Source: Anisus vortex (lineage: Eukaryota; Mollusca; Gastropoda; Planorbidae). Taken from it: a stretch of 64,000 bases of DNA. The position numbers and the translations under genes were made by a program. Of the stretch, positions 37,521 to 49,200 are shown piece by piece; the stretch's first letter is position 1, and the number at the start of each line of letters is the position of its first letter. The notes under the pieces are model-generated. The model did no database searches and was not told where the DNA came from. It saw only the letters and a list, made by a program, of their open reading frames with translations. The stretch is taken from the NCBI GenBank assembly GCA_949126835.1, contig OX421497.1, positions 15,309,179 to 15,373,178 on the forward strand, written 5' to 3'.

Positions 37521-38973
37521 AACATTATTTATTATTACTCCTAGATACCGGTACTTATCATTGTTAGTTCTTTACCATGAATGAAGTAGTTTGTTATTAT
37601 TTGGTTAACAGTCTTTGTTAGTGTTAGTTACAGGTTATTGTTGCTTCCCACCTGTAATGCTTATATTTTACTAATCTTATTTAAATGAGTGGTACAGTGT
37701 CATTGGGAATAAAGATTGTGTTAACTAAAATTGCATTGTTAAAACATCTTTTGACATCTATTTATTCGTGTATTTTTAACCTTTGTGACTATCATTAGTT
37801 TTATTATTATTTTACATTATAATAAGTATTTTATTTATCTTTCTTTACCAGTACAGTGTTGTTCTGGTTGAGGTTTTGTTTGGATCTATTCTTTTTTTTA
37901 ATAAAGTTAAATGTTATTATCTGAATTTCTGTCTTTTCTCTTTCATTTGGTTGAACAGTTAACTTATTTTTATTATTCTGTCTGATTATAAGTAGTTATT
38001 AGAATCTTATTCATTAGTTTTGCATCATCTTTGGTAGATCCACGATTACGCAAACACTGGACCCCCTTCCTTCTAAAAGGACCCAGTTCCAAAACTTATG
38101 TTTATATTTACACTTACAATTGTCCAAATATTCCTCTATGTTTGTTTACTAATACATAATTCATTTGCAGCTAGTTTGACTAGACAAGTTGTACATTTAT
38201 AGTGAATAAAAAATAAAAAAAAAGAAAAAAAAAATAAAAAGAAAAAAAAACGTGAAAAATCGATTGATATCACATTATTAAAATGGTTGCGATTTTTTTC
38301 AATTTTATTATAAAATAATATCTTATACACCAATAAAAAGATAATTGAATGCCCTTTCCATTGGTATATAAATATAAATATTACGACTCTGGTTGCTATG
38401 GAGTTTAGACATTTTAATATACATAAACTTTAAAACGCCTTTTCTCAAAACTCTAGTTTTTTTGTCTCACTAGTTATAAGTGTCATATAAAAATGAAATA
38501 TTGACGTATAATAATAAATTTGGTATTAAAATAAAGCCTATTCAATGCCCTTTCCAACGATATATATAACTCAAAATGTTGGAAAAACCACTTATGTCAC
38601 CTTTCGTGAGAACGGGTCACAATTATGAAATTATGATTTTTTTCATTTTGGTCTATATAAATTGCGAAAAAAAAAATAATTTATAACTCATAAATAATAT
38701 TCATAAAAAAATAGCGAAAGAGACTAGCGTAACAGTAACTAGCTAGCTAGCTGCAATATATATCCATGCATCATCCTTATAAGTTTAATTAATATATCTC
38801 AAAGGACTTTAAAAATTTTAAGATTTTAATGACCAAAATACCACAAAAACAACATTTAGAGAAAAATGACTTTGAAAAAAATATTTACTTTTTTTAAAAA
38901 TTTATTTACACTAGACTACACTACAAACATATATTTCTTCAACAATGACATATACATAAACAGAAAAACAACA

Positions 38974-40954
38974 TTAAACATTAAATTGTCCAGGTTTGTA
39001 CGTTGTACCTTCCATTGATTGTTTATGGCGTTCTGCTTCTACCTGTCTTTTTTTCAAATTTTTGCGTTTCCACTTGGACAAACCCTTAGACTTTCTAGGG
39101 CATAAAACATTCTTTTAGCAATGTGGTTGATGCAGTCCTCTTTGATAATGTTAATGTCATATCCTGAATGTTTTATTGCAGCTGCATGTGACTTTGAATC
39201 TCCATCACTCAGAATAGTTCCATCTACAAGACCTCTGCTAAGAACACTACGTGAAAAAATAAGAGCCGCAGACTGTGGTTCCATTGCATTGGCAGAACCA
39301 TCAAATTTTTTTTTACATTTACTTTTGTGTGAAGCTTGCCACTGCATATACTGTTGTGAGTCTGGCTTTGGGGAGGATAAACATCCTTTACACAAATTAG
39401 ATAGCACTTGAGTATCTAAAATGAGCCCAGTGTGAAATTCGATTACCGTTCCAACACCAGTATGCGACGAGTGACCACGCTTGTGCCATGTACCATCAAA
39501 CGACACAGTGATAACTGGGCAATTAGAAGAGCTAGCCCTTTCATCCGGTTGGACTTTTGCTCTTTCACAAACAACAGCAGCTGCATTTTTCATACAGTCC
39601 TCAGATGCATTGATTACAGCGGCACGAACCATTTTCCCAAGTCTTGCAAATGTATTTCTGTGTAAATATTTTGGGAATGACATGAGACCACAGAAGTTGA
39701 AAAATTTAGAGTGGGTTATACCACATTCTTTTAAAACTAGAACACTCCTGATGTTGATGTCTAGGATCCCTTTTTTGTTTTGCACTGGTGGTGAAGTCCA
39801 ATTAGACCAAACCCGTTTTTCGCAATGAGCACAGAAAAGTACGATATGTTCACCTAGGCCTATCTTCTTTGTAGTTTGTATGGACAGCTTGTTGTTGGAA
39901 CATTCAGGGCAAGATGCCAGTGAAGCCAATGATGATAAAAACATTGAGCTAACGATGCTGTATTGTAGGTCACTGTCAGCCGGGTTTGTGAGGTTGACTG
40001 ATGAAGATGCCACCTTTCTTTCAACAGAGGTATTGAGTAACTGGTGATCCTCAGCTTCAACTGGTACACTTTCTTCTACAACAGTAGCAGGCATTGAGCT
40101 AAAAAAAAATGAAATAAAATATATTAGCTCTATTTTATAAGATCTTTTTGTTTTATTTCACTGATAAACTTACAGATCTTCCTTCTAGATAAAAGATTAT
40201 TATGTCATAGACCCGGAAACCACTGTAGGGCAGCAGGTATTGGTTGAGGGTAAGGGTAGAACCTGGACCATTTTGTTGACATTCCGGTGTAGGCCAACTA
40301 ATCGCAAGACCAGCCTGCCTCATTTTAATATGCAGTGAAGAAAATAAAAAAACTATCGACAATAACCCATATAAGATAGCCATATAGCTGATATAGCCTA
40401 ACGATTAAATTATTAATATTGTTAAAAATACTATTTTGTTCATGAGCCCTCAGATTACTAGGATACTAAATTAATTGCATGTTCATATATAAAGGGCCTA
40501 CGTGTAGGCTAGGTCTTTTAATTTTACTAAGTTTTACTTTAGCCTACATTTAGGTAAGGCATTGTCTCACTGACGCCAGCCTCTAGAATTATGACACGAG
40601 TCATTGGTAGGCCTATATATTTTGCTTATATAATAATATAATTATATATTATTATAATAATCTTTTAGTTAGGTATTAGACTTATCAGAATAGTATCTGA
40701 TTCGTATCATTAGGATTAGCCTAGCCTATGCCTAGGCGTTTAGGTTTAGGTCAGTTTAGGACCACGTTGCATTTTTATCTTTGTAAAAAATTTGCTTAGA
40801 TAAAGTCTCAAGCATAAGCCTAAGTCAAGACTGAAAGGTGAGAAATAAAATTCATAGCTTACCTTTCTACTATTGTAGTATTGCTCAATGCATGGCGACC
40901 TCTTAATTTGCAGTATCTTTTTTTTTCTCCAAATGTAAATCTTTTTTTGGGCAT
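38974..40954 (-). pseudogene. Mutator-like transposase, two exons, internally deleted
   Basis: Exon 1 40954-40863 (MPKKRFTFGEKKRYCKLRGR) joins exon 2 from 40098 in phase (GTAAGC donor, TTTTTTTAG acceptor). Exon 2 has a CPEC...CAHC zinc pair at about residue 90, then the core: ITVSFDGTWHKRGHSSHTG (first Asp), KGCLSS, and LSDGDSKSHAA (second Asp), CINHIAKRMFYAL. It resembles the domain I know as Mutator-like transposase (PF20700). After KRMFYAL the frame shifts (about 39100) into a basic tail that ends YKPGQFNV at 38974. The region that should carry the third acidic residue is missing, so this copy is probably inactive. The upstream start follows the element end by about 540 bp. Confidence 0.8.
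40151..40319 (-). mobile_element. tRNA-derived SINE, second copy, in transposase intron
   Basis: The minus strand reads GGCTGGTCTTGCGATTAGTTGG at the A box and GGTCCAGGTTCTACCC at the B box, then CTAGAAGGAAGATCTGTAAG at the 3' end. It is the same family as 20789-20949 but clearly diverged. It lies in the single intron of the Mutator-like transposase gene. Confidence 0.7.
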
Positions 40955-41497
40955 TTTACAATATGTATGTGAGAAATGAAAGAGTCTACGGATACAGGAA
41001 AAGCTATGTAAATAGTCTCAGCACGCATGCGCAAAACAATGAGAAACTAAACTTTTCTTCAATAAGATTTCGTAAAACCACTTATAAGTGTCAGTGCTAA
41101 AACGATAAAAATAAACTAACCAATGAAAATGCCGCTTTTATAAAATGTGTGTTCCAATTTTAGAAAGACTGCTAATAACTTATTTTTAGAATTTCTACGT
41201 CATCAAAATAATCGAATACAGCTTAGAAAGACCTTTATTTTGATGTACCATGTCAATAGACTTTGCAAACGTTGCTAAGCAATTCAATGCCTCAAAGATG
41301 ATCAAATTAGACATCACAACACCTTTTTTACTCCACACATGCACTGAACAAACATGAAAACAAGTATAATAAACATTATTTCAAAGACAATATGTATTGT
41401 AATCGTATTCTTCAAATGTTTATCGAACTAAATACAAGGTAAAAAAAATACGATTTCTTAAAGGAAATTAATAAATTTCATGCAGCAGCCCCCTTAA

Positions 41498-44400
41498 AAT
41501 TGGTTCTTTAGAAAATAGTATTTTTAAATTTTGCATTGCTTTTTCACATTCTGAAGTCCAATTTATTTTTGTATCAGATTGACCTTTCCTTGTTAAATTT
41601 ACAAGTGGTTTTACTATTTGAATGTAATTTTCAATGAAATCTCTATAGTAACCAAATAGTCCTAACAAAGCTCTGACTTGTTTTTTTGTTTCAGGCTTCT
41701 TTATGTTCAACATTTTTTCTTGCACCCTATCAATTGGTTGTATTGCCTGATCTTTAAATTTATGTCCTAAAAATTCAATTTCACTCTGAGCTAATTTAAT
41801 TTTTTTGTGGTGAAATAGTTAGATTATGTTCAGCTAGTATTGCTAACAATTCTTCTAAAACTTTCAAATGTTGTTCCCAAGTCTCAGTGAATATGCAAAT
41901 ACCATCTACATAATGAACAATATTGGGATGTCTAGGTATTATTTTGCGCATCATTTTAGTAAATGTCGCAGTACTATTAATCAATCCGAAAGGCATTACA
42001 TTCCATTCATATAATCCTTGATCTGTTGTAAATGCTGTGTATTGTTTAGATTGTTCCTGCATAGGAATTTGCCAAAATCCTCTAGTTAAATCTAAGGTAG
42101 AGAATATTTTTCCTTTCCCTATCTCATTAACAATGTCTTCTATATTAGCTAAGCCTTCCTGATCTATTTTTGTAACTGCATTCAGTTTTCGATAATCACA
42201 GCATAATCTAATGCTATTATCTTTCTTCTTTACTATCACCATAGGTGACGAAATTTGTGATATCGATTTGCGTATCAGCCCTTCTTTTAACAATGTATCT
42301 AACTCTTTCTCAACATTTGCTTTCTGAATTTGGGGTACCTGATATACTTTGGCTCTAAAATGTGTTTCATCATTTAATTCTATACAGTGTTCTATTGTCT
42401 CTGTATGACCAGGTTTGTCTGAAATTACTTTGTCAAATTTCTTTAATGTTTTCTTCACTTCTTTGATTTGTAATTCTTTTAAATGAGCTAAAGAAATGTC
42501 TTTATAGCTTTGTTTAGTATTGCTATTTTGTAGTACATTACAATTTTTCACTTGTGAAACATTTGTGTCATCATTCAGTTTTATCACTACATAATCTTCA
42601 CTACTATTTTCAGACGTCTCATTATGTTCAATTTTGTTAATGTTTTCAGCTGTCACTGAATATTTTCTAAGATCATTGATATGAAATTTTCTTATAGAGT
42701 CTTTTACAGAGATTTCATATGAAACTGTATTAATTCTTTTTTTAACAGTATATGGACCATGCCATTCCTTATTACTATTTGTTGGTGTTGGTGAAAAAAC
42801 CAATACTAGATCATTAGGTCTCAAGGTTCTCAAATACCTATGTTTGTTTTTTATTTCTCTTTGTTTTTGTCCTGACATTTTTAAATTTTCATTGGCTATT
42901 TTATTTACATAACCAAGTTGAGATTTTAAATCTTCAATATACTCTTCTGTATTATACTCAATGTCATTATTATCAAGTATTGTATTATTGAAATTGTCCA
43001 AAGGACTATTGGCTTTTTTTCCAAACATTAATTCAAATGGTGAATAATTAGTTGTCTGGTGTATAGCATTACGATATGCGAACAAAAGCATAGGTAAATA
43101 AACATCCCATTCCTTAGGCTTATCTATACAGCATTTTTGGATCATTAGTTTAATTGTCTGGTTAAATCTCTCCACACATCCATTCGACTGTGTATGATAT
43201 CGAGTGGAAAATATCTGGGTTATTTCTAGCAATTCATGGAATGCTTTAGTTAAATTGGAAACAAACTGTGTCCCATTGTCACTTAATATGTCCCTAGGAA
43301 AACCATACTTTGTAAATACGGACAACAAAGCCGTACAAATGCGTTCAGATGTTATGTCTTTCAGTGGAATAACCTCTACCCATTTTGTGGCTAAGTCAAT
43401 GATAACTAAAGCAAATCTGTTTTTATTAGTTTTAGTCATTGTCATGGGACCTATTATGTCTATTGCAACCTTATGAAATGGTATTCCTATCACATTAAAT
43501 TCTTGAATGGGAGCTATGTGAGTAGATGTGTTTTTATTTTTTCTTAAACAACTATTACAACATTCTTTTATGTGACGTTGAATGTCTCTTTTCATTCCCT
43601 TCCACCAAAAATTTCTTTTTACTGTATGGTACGTCTTATCTGTACCTAAATGTCCACTTAGTGGCTTACTATGTCCAGCTACAATTATTGTATTTACTAA
43701 TGTCTTGGGAACTATTATCTGCTCTTCTCTGTTATGCATTTGTGCATCTATATTGAATAGAATAACTATTCCATTCTTTATTTCTATACCTTTATTCTGT
43801 TTGAATTCACCTTCCTTAGTATTTATTTTATTTTCTAACAATTTATTTATATAGTCATCTTTTTTCTGTTCAGCTTGTAACAATTGATGAGTTATTTTAC
43901 CCATTTCAAGCACTGTTTTTTCATTATGCTTTACAGTGTTTATTTCAGCAAATGTTTGCTTCTCTACCTGATTCTTTTCCTGATTACTTATTTCTGGTTT
44001 ATATGTCTCTTTCTTGCTAATAGCTACAGTTAAATGTTTGTTTAAGACATCTTTTTGGTTTTCATAGTTATCCAAATGATCATTTGCTATCTTTAAAGCT
44101 TTATCATGATTTCTAACATGCTGAGTCAAAATTATAGATTTCAATTCACCAGGAACATTCAATTCATTACACACATTTTCAAACTTATCTATGTATTGAC
44201 CAATTTGTTGAGTACCATTCCAATTATGGAAGTTATTTTCTTTACTTTTTAGTTTCACAGGTTCCAACATATTTATCCATTCATGTGATTGAACATTATT
44301 TGACTTCAAAATGCATAGATTTTGAGATAGTGTACTGATGGGATCATTATTGAATTCATTCAAAGTCACAGGATTCTGAATTTCTTTTATATCTAGTCTA

Positions 44401-45383
44401 TTCCTAATCCATTCTTCAAAAATGTGTACTGAATTGTCTGGTTTAACATTGGTTGCATTACCTATGATAAGTGGAGCGGTGCATTTGGGCATTACGACAG
44501 CTTTTACTTTCCCTGCGATCCAAGGAGTGTCAATTAAAATATTTGCACATTTGCATGTAATGGAACTCCCATCACCTAGTGTAATTACTTCTATATCATC
44601 AATATATTGATCAGACTCAACTAGATTAGCTTGTACTATTAAGCACGAGCATCCAGTGTCTCTCAATGTCATGGTCTGAATGTGATTAACATAAGAAGGG
44701 AACAAGTATAACTGTCCACCTGCTTCATGCATGTTAGTAAAGTATTTTCCAGTATTAGCCTGTGGTGCTACAGTTGAAAAATTGTTACTTTGAGAAAAGT
44801 TACTGTCATACAATTGTTTAGGTTCAGTTTGTTGGCCCTGAAACGGTGATGAACAATCATAAGATATGTGCCCATAACCCTGACAATTATAACATCTTAT
44901 TGATGTAGGATTATCATTGACTCTATTGCTATTGCCTCTAGACTGATTGTAAGAACCTCTACTATTATTGCCACTATAATAGCCTCTGTTGTTGTTACCT
45001 CTAGTTTGTTTAAAGTAACCTCTATTATTATTATAGTAACCTCTATTATTGTTGTTACCTCTATTGAAAAATCTACCATTATTTTGGTTATTGGAATTAG
45101 TGTTTCTTGTGGGTGACAAACTATGTCTTCTGAAAGGATAGTTAGTGTTCCTAGCATTACGCCTATTTTGGTTTCTTGGTCTGTTGTCCTGATTTTGATA
45201 TGCATTGAAAACATTCAAGTTGTTTTCAAAAGCATTCAAATTATTTGTATCTTCATTTTTACTAAATGCCACACCAGGATGACTGTCCTTGTAATTAGTT
45301 AAGGCTGTTTTCAATTCTTCTACATTTTTAATGTTTCTTTCTTTAAGATAGTTCAGAAGTCGCCATTGTGAGAACTTTATCAA
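41498..45383 (-). pseudogene. Gypsy-2 gag-pol (gag-PR-INT-RT), nearly intact
   Basis: One open frame of 1195 codons (45383-41796) plus RT continuation (41796-41498). In order: Asn/Arg/Gly-rich gag, CCHC knuckle (CYNCQGYGHISYDC, about residue 165), protease (LRDTGCSCLIV, about 240), a linker, H2C2 integrase zinc (HLGTDKTYH...CCNSCLRK), integrase D-D-E (VAIDIIGP, LSDNGTQF, NGCVERFNQ), GPY motif (HGPYTVKKR), then RT (SSPMVIVKKK, LCCDYRKLN, MPFGLINSTATF). Integrase precedes RT, as in Gmr1-like elements. Lesions: RT box is YVDG instead of YVDD (codon at 41901-41903); one extra base in T7 at 41800-41806; gag continues upstream to about 45530 (FINDISQYLEKW, RHILDMIIIDK) in another frame. The C-terminal RNase H is at 32206-32642. 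Confidence 0.92.
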
Positions 45384-45530
45384 TAATTATCATGTCTAAT
45401 ATATGCCTGGGATTTTTTATGTCCACTTTACTAAGTGTTAACCATTTTTCTAGGTATTGGCTTATGTCATTAATGAACCTATCAGTATTTATACAATGTA
45501 CTGAATCTGTATGTGCGCAATATAATGTTA

Positions 45531-46870
45531 CCTCACAACTATGTTATTGCATCTTATAAAAGAATTCAAAAATTAATTATATTATTTACAGTATCCAAAG
45601 TTATTTGCATAAAAATTATTTCTTAGTACCCTGTCATGCTAAGACATTATCTTACACATGATGGATTTGCTCTAACAAGTTTACAAATTTAACATATAAA
45701 ATGCATATGAACACAAAACAAAAATAATTGCTGTTTTAAATAGACAATACTAAGAGGAATTCAACAAAAGAATTACAATATATAGACATTGACCAAACAA
45801 TATGATGTTTTAATAACAATACAACAAATATTTACGATCACAAACAAGACTTACACAGCTAACGACTATATTTGTAAATAAAACAAATATCCCTATTAGA
45901 ATCATCTACATTAAAACCTCGAAAAGAAACAGAATTAGAGTATAGACAGAAGTAAAAGTAATGAGGTCCTAACATAGACTACCTCCAACCTCCCGCACAT
46001 ATATATTGTGTACATATAACATGAAATTATTATATTTAACAAAGTAATTACTAATAAAGAAAGGCAGTAATTACACATAAGAAAGAAAAGATAGTAACGA
46101 TCAATGACTTGATGTAACGATAGTAACGATCAGTGTCAGTTTCTTCAATGACTTGATGTAATGTTAACACAATATTCTGACTATGAAGAGTCTGAAAGTA
46201 TTACATATCCATGTATGACTAGCATACGGGAGGCACACTATGACAATTGTGTGATCTGTCTTCACTTCGCGTGAAATCTGCCATCTTCTATGGGGAACTG
46301 GATATATAAAATAGGTACTGTGTATATCAAAAGATCTTTACATCTGACTTCCGGCTAATCTGTTTACTGACATTCAATGTCACGTCGGGATGTATATGTA
46401 CAATAAAATAATTAATCAAAGTTGAAGTTGATAAAGTTCGACAATAATTATTTAAGGTTCACTGATGCTGTAAAATATTTGCAGAACGAAGGTGATTGTC
46501 AACAGTGTGCCACCATTTTGAATCAAAAATAATTATTCAAAGTTCAAGGTTGAAGAACCAAGGTGCGCCGCCATTTTGAATCAAATATTAAATTAAAACA
46601 ATTCAAAAATGTCTAAAAATGTATCAAATGTTTTCCATTGCCAAAACTTTATATTTGAGATATTAAGTTCATAGTGTAATATTGGTCTTTGCTTTAGTAG
46701 TACTTTGTTATGTAGTACTAGTGATTACACGCAATTCAAGTATATACTTGATATTAAAATATTGAGGGTCGGCAAATTTTTCATGCCCTGGGCCTCCACT
46801 GCATAGGACGTATTGTACGTCGAACGAAAATTTGGATTTTTAGTGCTTGCCAACGTTTTTTCTTTATGGT
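45531..46870 (-). other. Gypsy-2 5' leader, gag start not found
   Basis: About 1.3 kb lies between the primer site and recognisable gag, without a clear coding frame. TTCAAAATGGCGGC/TTCAAAATGGTGGC-type sequence occurs twice on the minus strand near 46515 and 46575. The N-terminal half of gag is either decayed or too divergent for me to read. Confidence 0.5.
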
Positions 46871-46888
46871 AGTTTCCGCGTGCCACCA
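46871..46888 (-). promoter_or_regulatory. Primer binding site of Gypsy-2
   Basis: Two bases inside the 5' LTR, on the minus strand, lies TGGTGGCACGCGGAAACT. It starts with the TGG complementary to a tRNA CCA end. I do not assign the tRNA. Confidence 0.65.
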
Positions 46889-47101
46889 GTTGTAAGTTGT
46901 ATATTTCTGGTATTTCTGTACTTGTATCATTCACTCACACATCTCTTCGAGGCGTTCATAAAAAGTACTAAACACTCCAGTACAGCGATTAATAAGTTTA
47001 TTTACACATATATTTTTATGTCCTCACAATTCATATGAAAATCTATGCACAAGATTATCATCAACATATATAATTACCGTGAGTTTGTTTATATGTTTGT
47101 T

Positions 47102-47134
<33 letters not shown>

Positions 47135-47704
47135 GTTTGTTCGCTATAGGCTCCTAAGCCGTTTGACTATTCGGGCCAAAAATTAAATGTATAAATTGGA
47201 AACGTCCTCCAAAAGATTATTTTATTTTATCACTTATAATCATAAATGCGTTGATTAAAAAAATCCAAAATGTCATATTCATCTATGCAAATAAATATAA
47301 CGGTACATAGCAAATGGCCACTTCCGTTCATTAACTATGTTGAACGCGACATTCACTATGTTTGAACGCGAGGGTCTTTCCGGGTTTTCCCAATTCTACT
47401 GTTGTTTTTTTAATGTGGCGAGACCTTTTTTAAAAGTTAGGCACCGCAATTTGGCTTGGAGAGTTTCAATGGTTTACTTTAAACAAAATACTAGCGTATG
47501 ACGTAATGTCTAGGAAATTATTTCTTTGTTCATTATTGATGTTTGCATTATCCTTTTAAGAAAAAGTAACCACATGTTTTAATTATTTAATGGATTTACG
47601 TTGCTATTGAGAATATCCTTTAAAAGAAGGCGACTTTATACACTTTATAAATTAAATGATACGAATTATAAAAAAAACAAGTTAGGCTTCTAAATGATTA
47701 CTTT

Positions 47705-49200
47705 CAAATACCGGGTACCATAAGCTTGACAGCAACAATATAAAATAAAAACTAAATACCGAAAGAAACATTATCAATACTGTTTTATTGATACAATAAG
47801 CAAGAACAAAAATTAAATACCGAAAAAATCTTTCTCACTTTAGTTTTTATTGCATTGAAATATTATTTTCTATTTTTTTTTAAATACTTTTTATCTTTTT
47901 TATTGTTTTGTATTTATGTTTTTTTTCTTTCAGATAGTATATTATTTTTAATTTAATATTATTAATAACAAGTCAAGTCAACACAACTGTTCGCTACATT
48001 TTAATATCGAATTAAAAAGTCTCTTTAAAAAACCCGGACTAGCCTTTCGGCTCTTGTGTCCAGGGCGTAACGCTTAGGATTGAGCAATCTCTGTACGGGC
48101 TCCAGTCACCCCACGCCACACCTAAGGCGTGGTGTGCCATGTAACAGGGAAGGTTTCCGCAGCCCAGCGATCGTTCACTGCGGTTCCCCTAAGGATCATT
48201 ATCGTAGTGGCTCGCCCGTATACCTGCACTGTCACCCGGTAGCACAAATCCTATACTATAGGTACATGCATCCAGGAACCGGGTGGTTCTCGAGACGGGA
48301 TTGCAGCGTACATTGCTTCCTCCCCCCCCCCCCGGGACCAGTGACCTCTCGGCAGTGTAATGGACCTGTGCCCCATGCGTTCGCCCGCCAGTGTATTCTT
48401 AATGGGAATGTATCGGCGGTTTACACACTACGCCAGTCCTTGAGGCCACAATTCTTATGCATATGTCAGGGTCAGGTCGACCAGAAACAACAAAAAAATA
48501 ACAAAAAATAAATACCTAAAGAAACATACTCAACACTGTTTTATTAATACAATAAGCAAGAACAAAAATTAAATACCGAAAAAAATGGTTATCACTTTAG
48601 TTTTTATTGTAGGCCTATTGAAATATTATTTTATACGCTTTTTTTTATTATTTACCTTTTTATTGTTTGGTATTGTGTTTTTTTTTCTTTTAGATAGTAT
48701 AGGCCTATTATTGTTAATTTAATAGGCTATTTTAAATAACAAGTCAAGTCAACACAACTGTTCGCTACGTTATAATACCAGACGCTTGACAGTAACAATT
48801 CTTATGCATATGCCAGGGTCAGGTCGACCAGAAACAAATAAAAATATCAAAAACTAAATACCGAAAGAAACATTCTCAACACTGTTTTATTAATACAATA
48901 AGCAAGAACAATAGTTAAATACCGAAAAAAATCGTTATCACTTTAGTTTTTATTGTAGGCCTATTGAAATATTTTTTTCTACGCTTTTTTTATTATTTAC
49001 CTTTTTATAGTTTGGTATTGTGTTTTTTTTTTCAATTTTAGATAGTATATTATTGTTAATTTAATAGGCTATTTTAAATAACAAGTCAAGTCAACACAAC
49101 TGTTCGCTACGTTATAATACCAGACGCTTGACAGTAACAATTATTATGCATATGCCAGGGTCAGAAACAATTAAAAAGAACCCAAACTAAATACCGAAAA
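47705..49200 (+). repeat. About 340-bp repeats inside the Helitron
   Basis: Three copies of a unit containing CAAGTCAAGTCAACACAACT then GTTCGCTAC, near 47970, 48742 and 49084. The unit also contains AAATACCGAAAGAAAC and ACTTTAGTTTTTATTG. The last two are adjacent with a period of about 343 bp; the first is separated by the GC-rich segment 48030-48480. Confidence 0.85.
48030..48480 (+). other. GC-rich segment within the Helitron, possibly captured DNA
   Basis: Composition changes abruptly from AT-rich repeats to GC-rich sequence and back. A 143-codon frame (48080-48511) exists but its product is not recognisable. A stable hairpin CCACGCC/GGCGTGG is at 48111-48132 and a C12 run lies near 48321-48332. 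Helitrons often carry captured host fragments; that is the inference here. Confidence 0.5.

Larger units (their letters stand above)
32933..38620 (+). mobile_element. Nested DNA transposon with perfect 31-bp inverted repeats and a DUF7869-type gene
   Basis: 32933-32963 (GTGACCCGTTCTCACG...) and 38590-38620 are perfect 31-bp inverted repeats. AATT lies outside each end (32929-32932, 38621-38624) and may be a 4-bp target duplication. The single gene inside (33483-36953) is the family's presumptive transposase. A 4-bp duplication would fit Sola, among others; superfamily is not established. 32964-33482 is leader and 36954-38589 is AT-rich trailer with a LINE fragment. Confidence 0.75.
32647..41493 (-). 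mobile_element. TTAA DNA transposon with Mutator-like (Kolobok-like?) transposase
   Basis: The left end GGGGGTTGCTGCATGA (32647) and right end TCATGCAGCAGCCCCC (to 41493) form a 16-bp terminal inverted repeat with one mismatch. TTAA flanks both (32643-32646, 41494-41497). Removing it restores the Gypsy-2 pol frame, which proves the insertion. It carries a transposase gene at 38974-40954 (minus). TTAA duplication fits Kolobok or piggyBac; the transposase is not piggyBac, so Kolobok-like is my inference. Net of the nested 32933-38620 element it is about 3.2 kb. Confidence 0.85.

Noticed and set aside
43204..43854. Plus-strand ORFs opposite Gypsy-2 integrase
   Set aside because: Antisense shadows of the strongly conserved minus-strand integrase frame.
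48080..48511. 143-codon protein in the Helitron
   Set aside because: No domain, coding signature or homology that I can recognise; open mainly because the segment is GC-rich.
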